From NCBI GenBank assembly GCA_011037195.1, contig JAAEAF010014810.1:1-64000 (forward strand): 64,000 nucleotides of DNA, read 5' to 3'. Within the stretch, counting starts at the first letter, position 1. Every line of letters begins with the position of its first letter. Positions 42,545 to 52,924 of this stretch are shown here, piece after piece. The position numbers were made by a program, and so were the translations under genes. The notes under the pieces were generated by a model. The model made no database searches, was not told the origin of the DNA, and saw only the letters and a list, made by a program, of their open reading frames with translations. This DNA comes from Triatoma infestans (taxonomy: Eukaryota; Arthropoda; Insecta; Hemiptera; Reduviidae).

Positions 42545-42765
42545 GGGAAGGGTTTAACTCAGTGGTTAGCGCAGAACTCGGGTTCGAATCCAGCTGTGCT
42601 GGCCTTATATTTTTTTCTTCCTAAGAGTCCCTACAGTTCACTGTCCGGTGATAGGCACCAGAGATGTCTGTAACGAGAGAACACTGTCCGGAGGACGGCA
42701 GTGCACTAAGATGGCTCCGGGCGCCAATGACCTTAGATATTGACGTGCCTTATATTAAAAAAAAA
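42545..42765 (+). mobile_element. tRNA-derived SINE, subfamily A, copy 5
   Basis: Head GGGTTTAACTCAGTGGTTAG, a deletion between A and B boxes, B box GGGTTCGAATCC, body CACTGTCCGGTGATAGGC, AGAACACTGTCC, tail GCGCCAATGACCTTAG and CGTGCCTTATATTA plus A10. Confidence 0.85.
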
Positions 42766-42779
42766 AATAAAACGATTTT

Positions 42780-43510
42780 TTTTTAGGGAAACGTGACCTC
42801 CCCAGCTCCCCCACAACCTCTCAAAAATCACTTTTCACGGAAAAAGTAACAAACATAAATTATATATCTCTGTATGTATAGTTAGTATATGATGTTCGAA
42901 GAAATATGAAACTGATAATGTTTTTTAGGGAGAAAATCCAGGAAAACTGAAAAAACTGCTCATTAAAGTCACATTTCCGGTTAGTGATTTTCTTCATACT
43001 CAGAATTTTGGCAACACATTTTAATTCTAATTAATATTGTAGAGAATCGTTATAATAAACTGTAGCCTCTTCCAAAACCCTTAGGATTCTCAAAAATAAT
43101 TTCAAATAGAAGTGTCCTATCACTATAAATATATTTTGCAAACCGAAACATGACACACACCCCACACACACACACACACATCAATTGCTAAAAACCACAT
43201 AGGTTTCTGTCAAAATTCATCAACCGGAAGTTTACTGAATGTTTTTTTTTTTTTTAATTAAAACGACTCTAACAATTTTCTTTAACCTTTGTATACTTTC
43301 TACACACATATATATATCAATCACTTTTATTTGAAAAATTTGCCATAGGAAAATTGATTTTTCGGTTGGTGGGGCAGGAACTGTACCACTTCAGTACAAT
43401 GTATGGTTTTACTAATATTTTTAGTATTTTTTTCACTTTAGAAACATTGTTAGAATTCCAAATTTGAAGGAAATCTATTAACCGGAAGTGTGACTCTAAA
43501 GAATAGCAAA
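42780..43510. repeat. Two family S copies in inverted orientation
   Basis: 42780-43175 is a minus-strand S body (GGGAAACGTGACCTCCCCAG, AAGTCACATTTCCGGTTAGT). At a (CA)n run (43140-43180) it meets a plus-strand body (CAAAATTCATCAACCGGAAG at 43210, ATCACTTTTATTTGAAAAAT, TTAACCGGAAGTGTGACTCT at 43475). Confidence 0.6.
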
Positions 43511-43554
43511 TATATAAAAAAATTGATTTTAGGCAGTTCCGGAATTAGTGGCGT

Positions 43555-43862
43555 TAAATTTCTAATATTATTTGGTTTCAGAGATATTTTCCGTGATAGC
43601 CTGGTATTCGTCCGGTTTGGGGCGTTCATCCACCATCAGGAAGCCTTGATAAAACAGTGTATTAACATAGACTTGCAAGAGTAAAATCAGTTTTATATAT
43701 TCTCTGTGCTTTGTATCCAAGTCTGTGTTATCGCAATGTTTTATCAAGACATCCTGATGATGGACGAACGCACAAAACAGGTCGATGGCTACAAAATGAA
43801 GCAGGCTATCACGGAAAATATTTCTGATGCTTTCCACCTCTGCGGGCCCAACTACAGCAGTT
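43555..43862. repeat. F1 foldback, complete
   Basis: Left arm: GGTTTCAGAGATATTTTCCG, TGATAGCC, a degraded motif, AAAACAGTGTATTAACATAG. Right arm: AAGTCTGTGTTATCGCAATG, TTTTATCAAGACATC, the hammerhead-like motif, AAATGAAGCAGGCTATCACG, GAAAATATTTCTGATGC. About 285 bp with a short loop. Confidence 0.7.
43750..43787 (+). ncRNA. Hammerhead-ribozyme-like motif (F1)
   Basis: CATC, CTGATGA, T, GGACGAACGCAC, AAAA, CAGG, TC, GATG. Stem I CATC/GATG is intact. Stem II has decayed and the G of GAAA is A. It supports the F1 consensus and is probably inactive. Confidence 0.35.
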
Positions 43863-43934
43863 ATTTGGTTTGGTAAAGGTTGGCGCTGTCTACTGGGCTG
43901 TAATGTGATCCTTCTTCTACCTGCTTTGCTAAGT

Positions 43935-43990
43935 ACTTGGCAGCAGTAAGGGAAAGCCGCGTAAGTGTTTCACATAGGCTTTTTGAAAAA
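43935..43990 (+). repeat. Family S 3' end fragment
   Basis: GCAGTAAGGGAAAGCCGCGT, AAGTGTTTCACATAGGC: terminal repeat plus the 3' hairpin, without a body. Confidence 0.5.
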
Positions 43991-44049
43991 AGTCGCTTTT
44001 AGAAAGAAGGGAATTGGTTCTAATACTGAGTAAATACTGAAGGCGATGT

Positions 44050-44262
44050 TTTTTTTTTTTTAATTTAAGGCCTGGGAGCCTTCTCAGTGCACTACCGACT
44101 TCCGGACAGTACAAACACTCGATACACACAACACGGCACTCCACCAGGCTGTAAGCTGTAGAGGCTCCTAGGAAGAGAAAATCTAATGGTAGCAGGGCTG
44201 GATTCGAACCTGGGAACTCCGCGATGCTAGTCCAGCGCGCTACCACTGAGCCAGTCCCTCCT
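44050..44262 (-). mobile_element. tRNA-derived SINE, subfamily A, copy 6
   Basis: Minus-strand head GGGACTGGCTCAGTGG, TAGCGCGCTGGACTAGC, B box GGTTCGAATCC. The palindromic body is partly decayed (the usual GGACAGTGTTGTC is now CGTGTTGTGTG). The tail CAGGCCTTAAATTA plus A12 is normal. Confidence 0.85.
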
Positions 44263-44389
44263 CTGATTTTTTGTATTATCATTACTAATTAGATTATGTA
44301 CTCAATCGGAAGGTCTTTGTTTTTAATGTCTTAGCGGAAGTAAATGCATCATCAATAATTATGCTACGTAATATATTTGTAACTAACTT

Positions 44390-44965
44390 CTTCTTCTTCT
44401 TCTATTGGCGCATGTAGCTGCCCTTGGTCTCCTCCATAATTGCCAACCATCTCTCTCTATCCCGGGCGTGCGTCACACTTATATTTAATTTCCTTAAGTC
44501 TCTCCGCACGCTATCTTTCCATCTATTCTTGGGACGTCCCTTTGGCCTTACTCCAACAGGTGAGGCCTCGTATATCTTTTTTGCAATTCTGCAGTCTTCC
44601 ATCCTCAGGAGGTGTCCAAGCCATCTCAGACGCTGAATTCTTATCTGCGCTGACAGTTTTAAATCTTGGTAAAGATCATATAATTCCCTGTTTTTTCTTC
44701 TACGCCAAACGCCGTTCTCACATATTCCCCCAACACCCCTCAAACTTATATTCGCCTCAACACTTTCCGCTCAAATCGGGCCAGCAGATTTGCTGACGAA
44801 TTCTTGAGCGTCCATGTTTCAAAGGCGTAAGTGACGACTGGCCTTATGAGGGTTTTGTAGATGTTTATCTTGGAGGAGCGGCTTACGAGCCGGCTTTTCA
44901 AGACTCTGTCAAGCGCAAAATACGCTTTATTCCCAGCAAGGATCCTCTTTCTTATCTCTTTGTGG
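44390..44965 (-). mobile_element. RTE/CR1-like LINE tail with (AAG)n end
   Basis: Minus-strand coding remnant (44965-44402) followed directly by an AAG-repeat tail (44390-44404). The ORF reaches almost to the tail, so the 3' UTR is very short, as in RTE-type elements. 5'-truncated at about 44965. Confidence 0.65.
44402..44960 (-). pseudogene. LINE RT C-terminal region (RTE-like)
   Basis: The upstream part reads GNKAYFALDRVLKSRLVSRS, then KINIYKTLIRPVVTYAFETW and TLKNS. A stop after KVLRRI (near 44745) and a frame change lead to the 113-residue frame at 44402-44743. This has RIQRLRWLGHLLRMEDCRIA, GVRPKGRPKNRWKDSVRRDL and DRERWLAIMEE. The pattern 'YKT.IRPVVTY..E.W.L' and 'LRW.GH..RM...R..K.I....P.G.R..GRP..RW.D.V..D' is the standard C-terminal part of endonuclease/RT proteins. 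No RT catalytic site remains. Confidence 0.8.
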
Positions 44966-45002
44966 CTAATTTAGAAACCTTAAAGTTCTTTAGGACAAAG
45001 TT

Positions 45003-45500
45003 AAAAATTTGATGTGAAACACTCATACAACTTTCTCCTACTGTAATTTATTTAGTAATAATTAACTATTCTATTCTAACTTATTTTTATTAAATATTAA
45101 CTTGTCTTCAATGGTGTTTCCATGAGAGATTCTAAAGTTAATAATATGACTTTGTTTAAGGAAACGTGGCTTCCCCAGAACCCTTCAAAAATTAATTTTC
45201 TCTGAAAAATGTTACAAACATAAGTTATATATCTTTACATGAACAAATTAGTATACTAAATTCAATAAAACTGATGCGAGCCTTATGGAGAAAATTGCAG
45301 TTAATTAAAAAGAAACTATCCAATAAGTCAATTGATTTTCTTCAAAATTTGGGCAATCTTAACATCATATATAATTAATATTATATAAATGGCAGAATCG
45401 TATAATAAACTGAAATGGGGAAGTAGTACTTTCGGTTGAGGAATTTTGACAGAAACTTTACTGTCGGGTCTCATAACGATACCCAAACGGAATGGCAAGT
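45003..45500 (-). repeat. Family S repeat, minus strand with 3' end
   Basis: Complement of the S 3' hairpin at 45010-45045 (GATGTGAAACACTCATACAA, CTTTCTCC). The minus-strand body continues to about 45500 (AAGGAAACGTGGCTTCCCCA, TTTGACAGAAACTTTACTGT). Confidence 0.6.
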
Positions 45501-45554
45501 GTGATGGATGCAAGAAACTTAGAAATATAATAATTCATAAATAAATCAAAAATA

Positions 45555-45720
45555 TCTAGATATGTGACATTCCCTTGCAAAAGGACAAGTCAGGTATATG
45601 GAAACAGTTACTGGAAAAATTTAAGAACAATTATGGCATTGTACTACCCCTTCTTCTCACAGGGGAGGAATTGAAGGAACAAAGAGAAGAGATTGTTTTA
45701 AAGACAGACTTGTTCTAAAT
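45555..45720 (+). repeat. Low-copy repeat shared with 21.85 kb
   Basis: GGCATTGTACTACCCC, TTCTTCTCACAGGGGAGGAA, AAGAGAAGA. The complement of 21850-21910 contains the same order. No domain recognised. Confidence 0.4.
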
Positions 45721-46077
45721 ATCAAGGTGGAAACAATGGAACACTACTTCAGGAATCGCTCTCTAAATATCTGTGCCAGTTTCACAATAAATTAAATAAG
45801 TTTATAATATCAAATAAGTTGTAGTTATTATTTTAACAGAATATATTAATTGTTAACAGTGGTGATTTCTTGATTATTACTAATACTTCATTCTCTTTTA
45901 AACTTGCATACTTACAAGCCCCTTTTACTACAACACCGCTCGTGCTACTTACTACAAATACACATCATCACACCAAAACATTACACAAGTTTGAATTTTT
46001 TTGTGATATTTCATTTTTAAGTTATGTTTTGGTGTTCGTTACGACCGTTGTATTCAATGTTGTGAAATAGATGTTGA

Positions 46078-46262
46078 GGTTTGGTCATAAGAAAACTCTT
46101 TTTAAATTTTCACTGACGTTTGGCAAATTTATTGCCTTCTTCAGGGTCTGTACAAAGGTTTTGACAGTTATAAAGGTTTTTGAAAACCTTTATACAGACC
46201 CTGAAGAAGGCCGAATCGTCGGTGAAAATTTAAAAAGAGTTTTTTATGACCGAACCTCAACA
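46078..46262. repeat. F4 foldback
   Basis: Left arm GAGGTTTGGTCATAAGAAAA, CTCTTTTTAAATTTTCACTG, then CCTTCTTCAGGGTCTGTA and AAAGG. Right arm: CTTTATACAGACCCTGAAGA, AGGCCGAATCGTCGGTGAAA, ATTTAAAAAGAG, TATGACCGAACCTC. A CTGAAGA-A-GGCAA/TTGCC-AAAC-GTC arrangement on the minus strand (46115-46144) resembles the hammerhead-like core of F1-F3 but lacks the G of GAAA. The right arm has GAAT. Confidence 0.6.
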
Positions 46263-46294
46263 TCTATTTTAGAACATTTTTAAGTTATGTTGTA

Positions 46295-46370
46295 CATATG
46301 GTTGTGCGTGACCATGCTGTCATGGAAAATATCTCTGAAACCATATAACATTAGAAATTTTACGCCATAG
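46295..46370. repeat. F1 outer-end fragment
   Basis: GCTGTCATGGAAAATATCTC and TGAAACCATATAACATTAGA match the complement of 43550-43600, the outer edge of the F1 copy there. Confidence 0.5.
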
Positions 46371-46389
46371 ATGTTGACGCGACTTAAAT

Positions 46390-46612
46390 TACAAAAAAAA
46401 AAAAAAATGAGCGCTTTCAGTATTTCCTCAATAGTAATTTCCTTCTTCCTAAAAGCGACTTTTTTCAATTCACACACAGACCATTATCTAGAAACCACTT
46501 TTTCGGACTCGCAAGACCATAAAATGTGTATTTCCGGTGAAAACACTATAATGAAAATTTGACAAGATCACAATACTTCCTCTTTACCAGCAGTATGAGA
46601 AAGTAAAAAAAA
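46390..46612 (-). repeat. Family S 5' segment, minus strand
   Basis: The 5' end at about 46606 (TACTTTCTCATACTGC, AAAGAGGAAGTATTGTGATC) runs through TTTTCACCGGAAATACACAT to AGATAATGGTCTGTGTGTGA and a (T)n stretch. Confidence 0.65.
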
Positions 46613-47021
46613 AACAAAAAAAAACCGGTAGCTTGAATCTTTAATTCATAAATAAACAATTTACCATCCATTCTAGGTAGGATCTTTAGTTAGGATTATT
46701 AATTAAAATAAGAAATCTCTCTTGAAATATTTCTTCAGCTATCAATTTGTATTGAAACAAATTGTATAAGAAGGAATTGTTGATAAATCTTAGTGTCTGG
46801 TAGACAAATGGAAGAGGTAGGCTTGATTGACGTTTGATGATGTCTGCTGAGACAAGCTTGTTGTATTATTAAACCGGGGTCCTAAGATGTGGAAGAAGAA
46901 GTGATAGTCGATGTTTGAAGTTTAGTAGTTAAGAGATAGTAGACTGGATGGCACGAACAATCTCTCCATTGTTGTATTCTTACACAAATGAACTACTACC
47001 TTATTTCTTCCCGTTGATTGT

Positions 47022-47067
<46 letters not shown>

Positions 47068-47795
47068 AGAGTGAGAGAGAGGTTATTAAAGAATATTTTG
47101 CTTGACTAGTTGAGTAGGGTTTTTTCTTTTAATGCACGCTTCAAAACATGATACAGACATACATACGTAGCACACACAAGCCTTATAGACAAGAAAAGAG
47201 AGAGATACTGCGGTAGAAGAGACAAGAAACATCCATTAAAATAACCATTTAATGAATATTTTGCGTACGGCAGTAGTTTTATTACGCTGCATTAAATGTA
47301 GTTTAGGAATGAGATTAATTAAAATTAAAACTGCACTAGAAACTTATCTTTACTAGTTATTATTGTAATCTTTGGCGCTTGTAGTAGTGTATATACTAAG
47401 TAGTTGTTGTTGTTGTTGTTGTTGTTTAGTTATAAAAGCTTCAGAAGACAAGAAGATGAAGAAGTTGAAGAAAAGGTTTTTAGTGCAGATAGTTTATATG
47501 GCCACCCACATGGACTGTTTTCTTCTTTTGTAAGACAGTCACAGGGACAAGGACCTGATTATGTTGGTTGGGGGGGGGGCAGGGAGGTTTGCCCTTAGAT
47601 GGAAAACATGGTTTCTCTATTTCCAGAACACAGTCTTGACATCATTCCCTGTCCCAAACCCACTCCCTCGATCTGTTCTGGATTTCAACAAGATAAATTG
47701 TGGACCATTTATTGAGATGTCTTCTAACATTTATTTTCGAGTATCATAGTACCCATACATTCCAATATCTAATAACTTCATGGTTATTTATAGAT
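46613..47795. other. Sequence with (CA)n and (GTT)n, no gene recognised
   Basis: (CA)n at 47032-47064 and (GTT)n at 47404-47426. Frames at 47404-47749 show no recognisable domain; a G run at 47571-47579 is noted. Confidence 0.45.
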
Positions 47796-47797
47796 TT

Positions 47798-48004
47798 ATT
47801 ATATATATATATTTTTTTCTTACTCCTAATAAGAGAAAATATAGTTCGTGTCAAATTTTTAAAACTGAATTTTCACCGGAAATACATGTTGTCAGTGCGA
47901 AAAAATGCTTTTAGCGAATAGTCTGTGTGTATGTGTGTGTATGAACAAAATATTTCAAAAATAAAAACTCATAGGAAGCTTAAACTTGATACTCCGTTTA
48001 GGTT
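47798..48004 (+). repeat. Family S, split by a retroposon (left part)
   Basis: TTTTTTCTTACTCCTAATAA, TTTTCACCGGAAATACATGT, AGCGAATAGTCTGTGTGTAT, GAACAAAATATTTCAAAAAT, ACTTGATACTCCGTTTAGGT. The copy resumes after the insert at 48413. Confidence 0.7.
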
Positions 48005-48415
48005 AGCGTATGAAGCTTAATGACAGTGAATTTGCGTCCGCTTCATTACCTAGAAGGATTAACAATAGTTAGATAGAGTAGGCGGAGTGAACGTGGGTTG
48101 ATTGTATTTATTTATTGTTGTGCATGCGGTATGAATGCGGTACGGTTAGGGTTTAGGATTAGTATACTCGTATAAATAGTATTAGTATATTAGGTTAGTT
48201 TAATTGAGGCTCCCCTGGAACGTTGAGTACAGGCGAACTGGTTTGTTTGTTTTATAAATAATTTAGAAAATTTAAATATTGTATTTGTGATCTTTCACGC
48301 AGCAATCCAGGCCGTGTATGTATTTGGCAGATATTATATGTTGATTGTAATGTGTACGGGCAGGGATGAGCGCGAGCTCAGGTACTGCCCTCTAGTGGGT
48401 TTAAAAAAACAAAAA
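48005..48415 (+). mobile_element. Poly(A)-ended retroposon with 3' hairpin, related to the 55-kb LINE tail
   Basis: Inserted in S: the left flank ends CCGTTTAGGT and the right flank begins CCATTTAGCT, which looks like a decayed target-site duplication of about 10 bp. It ends in GGGCAGGGATGAGCGCGAGC, TCAGGTACTGCCC, a short spacer and poly(A). GGGCAG and CTGCCC can pair as a terminal hairpin. The same end occurs at 55741-55789. Confidence 0.65.
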
Positions 48416-48760
48416 AAAAATCCATTTAGCTACTACCAACCACTCACCACCACAACTGACACGAACGTTTTCGACAAATTCCATCAACCCGACTTTACTG
48501 GATTTTTTTTTTTCTTTTAGTTTCTCGTAATTTTCTCAGAATCAGCTCTTCCCATCAATCCGTCCGGATCTCAGAATTCGTACGCTATCTACCCATGTAT
48601 ATTTATCACTTGTATTTGAAACATTTTCCCTTGGAATAATTGATTCTTTGACGGTTCTGGGGGAACATTAGTGCTAAGCTTTTCTCTAAAGCTCCACTTG
48701 AATACGATAACATTTAAGTACATTTAGAAGCTTTGCTAGAATTTCAAATTTGAAGAAAAC
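48413..48760 (+). repeat. Family S, split by a retroposon (right part)
   Basis: CCATTTAGCTACTACCAACC, CGACAAATTCCATCAACCCG, ATCACTTGTATTTGAAACAT, TTCTGGGGGAACATTAG. This continues the S order from 48004. Confidence 0.65.
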
Positions 48761-49164
48761 TTTACTGAATACGTTTTTGAGTTTTTTTTGAAATTTTCTC
48801 AAAAAATGATTATAACTGTTTACTTTAAACTTGGAATGCTGGATTAGTGAACTATTTTGGACTACTATGTAATCATATCTGTACCTGCCGCATAGGATAG
48901 TAAGGTGGTATCTGTCTATCCAACATCTATATTTTCGCATTAGGATAAATGAGTAAAATCTGAAGTTAAAAAAAAAAATGGTTATTTTCATATAATTAGA
49001 ATAAGATGTCTTATTTGCAAAAAACTTCTTTTCTTACTAGGGATGTTCGATATTTAATGTAAATTCAAATTTGCCGCCAACGGCGTACAACAATTTCATT
49101 TTGGAAGGAGGGAATTGTAGTACCTTGATAATAATTTACTAATCTATTAGGCTGTGTCCTAAGT

Positions 49165-49345
49165 ACCATGTAATACTCAAATGAGCAAGTTGTAATGCAG
49201 CACTCTGAGCAGTAAATCTGTCTATAAAATTCAGGCCAGTTCGGTTGCCCTTAATTGTGAAAACCCAAGTTTGCCACTTCTGGTTTTCCTGGGTAGTGTT
49301 AATAAACTGGTCTTTTGTCGAGTAAGCGGCTCCGGTTCTCTCAGG
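49165..49345 (-). CDS. Possible host exon or coding remnant, unrecognised
   Basis: Minus-strand reading frame at 49360-49139. The part RPERTGAAYSTKDQF, TTQENQKWQTWVFTIKGN and LNFIDRFTAQSAALQLAHL has protein-like composition (W, Q, K, D spread, few runs), unlike the AT-driven frames around it. An AG acceptor-like CCTATGCAG lies just upstream (near 49342), and a GTACTT donor-like site lies after ATTACATG (near 49165). I do not recognise the domain. It could be an internal exon, a retro-copied fragment or chance. Confidence 0.25.
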
Positions 49346-49579
49346 CCTGCATAGGTTCATTGTGAAGTCACATGGTTGTTACTTCCCGTTGGTTTCCTGC
49401 CGAGCAACTTGTGGGGAGCCCGTTTAACTATTATTATCTACAATCATCAGCCAAGTTGCAATGTATCAGCAAAGACTCCAGACTTGGAAGCACATAAGAA
49501 TTATTTCCTTATTCCTATTTTTTCCTTTCCCCTTTTAGCGCCATTCCTTTGGCTTATTGAAAGTGATAATAAATAATAT

Positions 49580-50695
49580 TTTCTACCCATTTTTTAATTT
49601 AATTTATATATTCATTTTTCCCATATAATTTTTAATACTATAATTTCCTATTTTTTCTCATAAATCATATTATTTTATATACAGTTCACTAAATATTTTC
49701 ACTCACTTTATATTTTTAATTTTTGCTGTTTTTTTTATTAAACAGAGCCCTCAATATATATATTTTTTTATTTTTATTTTTTTACTTTGCCTGTATTTAC
49801 TAAACAACGGATTAAGGACAAATAATATAAATTTGGCACTGCAACTTTATATTTGCTCATTTAAAGTAGTTAGATTTTCATGTGGACCTTGAGTAATTTT
49901 TTAGGCTAAATAAGTTTAGAAATCTCTGTTTTAGAGACTAGACTATCTCTCAACCTTTGCCTGAAAAAAAACACCAAAATTCAATTTTCTCTTTAAAATA
50001 TCTCAGAGTCAGTGTCGCTAGTATATCTTGATTAAAGAAAATCAATAGATTTCTTTTTAAGAAAAGAACAAAAAAAAACAGAAATATATATAAATCAATG
50101 AAGTAGAGTAATTCCGTTTGAGAAATATTGATCGAATTTTGTCACATCGTTTTGTGATAATCAAGCGTATCTTTATGTTTGAAATTTTTCGTTTTCAAAA
50201 CGAAAAAAAAAGTGTGCAATTTTTCGTTTTTTCGAAGGTTTGTTGAATAAAATACATAATTAAAAGAAAACAGCACGCCCACCACACTCACACAAACGAC
50301 AATTCTCTAAAAAAACTTTTCCGATGCCGGTGTGTGGGGAGGGGGTCACAATCATGAATTTTCCATGAAAACAGGATTTGAAAAATTGAGTGACGAATTG
50401 AGTGAACTTCATGTTACCCCCAAAAAATTGGAAGTAATATAATTTATAAGAGTAGAATTTTTTGAAGTTACAATTCGAGCAATACATTTGCGGAGTACTC
50501 GTATATAGAAAATAAATTCGACCTTTTAAAGTATTCTTAAGTTCATAAGTTCATGCTTGCCAAATATAGCATGCTGATAATGTGATATAATAACATCCAA
50601 CGAACTTTACACTAATTAATGTAATCTTCTGTAATCAAAACTTGATTATAAAAATCCATCTTAGTAACCGGTTAATTAATTCTCTTCAAGATACA
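49580..50695. other. AT-rich sequence, no gene recognised
   Basis: Poly(A/T)-rich. There is a possible decayed minus-strand S piece near 50270-50360 (CACACTCACACAAACG, TTTTCCATGAAAACAGG). Confidence 0.4.
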
Positions 50696-50699
50696 TATC

Positions 50700-51195
50700 A
50701 GTAACGTTTTATTTACTTTCTCTTACTCTTTGGTAAAAACGTGTTCGAGTCAAATTTTTCAAAATTGAGTTTTTCACGGGAAATATATGTTTTGAGGTTC
50801 CTTGAATTCATAAAAAAAAAAAAAAAAATATTTTCGTGAATGATCTTGTATGTATTATTGTGCGAGCGTGAGAGCGTGTATTTGGATAAAATTTCTCAAA
50901 AAATGAAAAATCGCTGCGACCTCAAACTTGGTATTCCATTTATTGTATCATCCACCTCATGTGATGCAAAATGGTTTTAGTCAAAATCCATCAACCGGGA
51001 GTACGACTTTTCTGATTTTTTCTTTTCAGTTTCTCGCGATTTTCATGAAAACTTTTCCATCGAATTTCTTTACACATTTCGTATACTACACATATAAATC
51101 CCCATCACTTTTATTTGTAACATATTTCTGGAAAAATTGATATTTCTTTGGAGGGTTCTGGATTAACCGTAACGTTAAACTTTAGTACTACTTGA
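50700..51195 (+). repeat. Family S repeat
   Basis: TTTACTTTCTCTTACTCTTT, GGGAAATATATGTTTTGAGG, GACCTCAAACTTGGTATTCC, AAAATCCATCAACCGGGAGT, CATCACTTTTATTTGTAACA, GGAGGGTTCTGGATTAACCG. Confidence 0.7.
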
Positions 51196-51216
51196 ATAAA
51201 ATATATATATAGTAGA

Positions 51217-51785
51217 TGGTTTTGTTTGATGAGTTAAGAAGAAAACTTGGTTAACACTGGTTAACTGATATATTAATTAATGAGACACAGACTGCCTGGA
51301 CTTTATAATGGTTGAATGTTTAAGGTAGAGTGGTAAGCGATTGAATTTAATGAACTGATTTCAACTGTGTTTAACTGTTTCACTGTCGCTATATTTATAC
51401 AGCTTCTCCCACTCTCCCACTCCAGTCCGAGAGAGTGGTTGAGCTTCTCTTGCTCTCTTTGGTTGCTGAGCTTTTCTTGCTGTTACATCATCATAATGGA
51501 TGTGTTGGATGGAGAGAATTGGTTTTGTTTGATGAGTTAAGAAGAAGACTTGGTTAACTGATATATTAATAATGAGACACAGACTGCCTGGACTTTACAA
51601 TGGTTGAATGTTTAAGGTAGAGTGGTAAGCGATTGGATGTACTGAACTGATTTCAACTGTGTTTAACTGTTTCACTGTCGCTATATTTATACAGCTTCTC
51701 CCACTCTCCTACTCCAGTCCGGGAGAGTGGTTGAGCTTCTCTTACTCTCTTAGGTTGCTGAGCTTCTCTTGCTGTTACATATTAT
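51217..51785 (+). repeat. Family T, two tandem copies
   Basis: Copy 1 (51217-51490) and copy 2 (51519-51779) both begin TGGTTTTGTTTGATGAGTTA and end CTTGCTGTTACA. Between them lie about 28 bp. Each contains GACTGCCTGGACTTTA, GGTAGAGTGGTAAGCGATTG, GCTATATTTATACAGCTTCT and CCAGTCCGAGAGAGTGG (or GGGAGAGTGG). Both run from TG to CA, with a TATA-like sequence inside, so a miniature LTR-type (TRIM-like) origin is possible. Confidence 0.65.
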
Positions 51786-52810
51786 GGATCTACAACCCAA
51801 ATTACATTAAATTATACCAGAAGCATTTTTAATATTTCAAATTCAGTTGTGCAACTTTACCGTATAGTTTTTGAGCTTTTTTGGACTGTTCTTGGAAACT
51901 ACTTTAACGATTTGCTTTCAACGGAATACTAACTGCTAAAATATAATCATATCAGTTTGATTTGAAGCTGTATATCAGAAAAAATTATTTTAAACGGATT
52001 TTCGGATAGCTTAGACTGAAAATTTTAAATTACACATCCAGTATTTCTTGGCTATATGGCCAAGTCACCTATATAGCCATTACATTCACTACCTGAACTT
52101 AATAAACTAATATGTGTAATGCTAGACCTTCTAGTAGTAGGGCTAACTATAACTTTATTAAAAATCTCTAATCAAAAAAAAATATGTTAATGAGAATTGT
52201 GATATTTGTAATAATAAGTAAGTGTCCTAATTTATTTACATCAGATTCTTTTTTTTGTTTTTGTTTTAGTATAAGATAATATGTTATAAAAAATTTTAGG
52301 AAAAAAATAACGGGTTTAGTAAAATAAAAAAAAGTAACTACAATTAAATACGCATTCTTTAGCGTCGTACAAATCCTGGTGACAATTGAACTTAAATTTT
52401 CACCTATTAAAGTGTCAAGAATGTCATTTAGCTACCATGTTATGTGAGAAAATAAAATAATAAACTAAAAATATGTTTGAATAGTAATTGATTTTGTCAA
52501 AGAGACAATTTTAATGTTATCTAGGTCGCTACTGAACTGATTAATTGTTTTTGTGATGAATTTAAACTACAGTTCTTAACATTCATTCCAAATGACAGTC
52601 TGATTAGATATTGTCAAAGTACGCTTTATCAATCAATCAAAATTTGGTAATAGTAATTTGCAAAAATTAATAATTAAACTAATTATCAGTTATAAAAGAA
52701 AATAATTATGGAATATCACTAATAGTAAGAATAACAGGTTTTTTTTTACTGCCCATTATTTTCTATTTTAGAATTATTTTCAAATTAGGTCATTTGTCTG
52801 TATATTTTTG
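51786..52810. other. AT-rich sequence, no gene recognised
   Basis: A possible S body remnant at 51790-51990 (CGATTTGCTTTCAACGGAAT). The rest shows nothing. Confidence 0.4.
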
Positions 52811-52814
52811 AAGT

Positions 52815-52870
52815 GAAAAAAAAATCTGGTATGAAACACTCACACAACTTTCTCTGACTGCAGTTTACGA
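52815..52870 (-). repeat. Family S 3' end fragment
   Basis: AAAAATCTGGTATGAAACAC, TCACACAACTTTCTCTGACT: complement of the S 3' hairpin and terminal repeat. Confidence 0.55.
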
Positions 52871-52924
52871 TTTTATAAATGATAAATTTTCTTCTAACTT
52901 ATAATTTTCACTAAATGTTTGTAA

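Noticed and set aside
47404..47749. Pair of overlapping frames with EEVEEKVFSAD
   Set aside because: Starts in a (GTT)n repeat, crosses a G run, and shows no domain. It could be coding, but nothing supports it.
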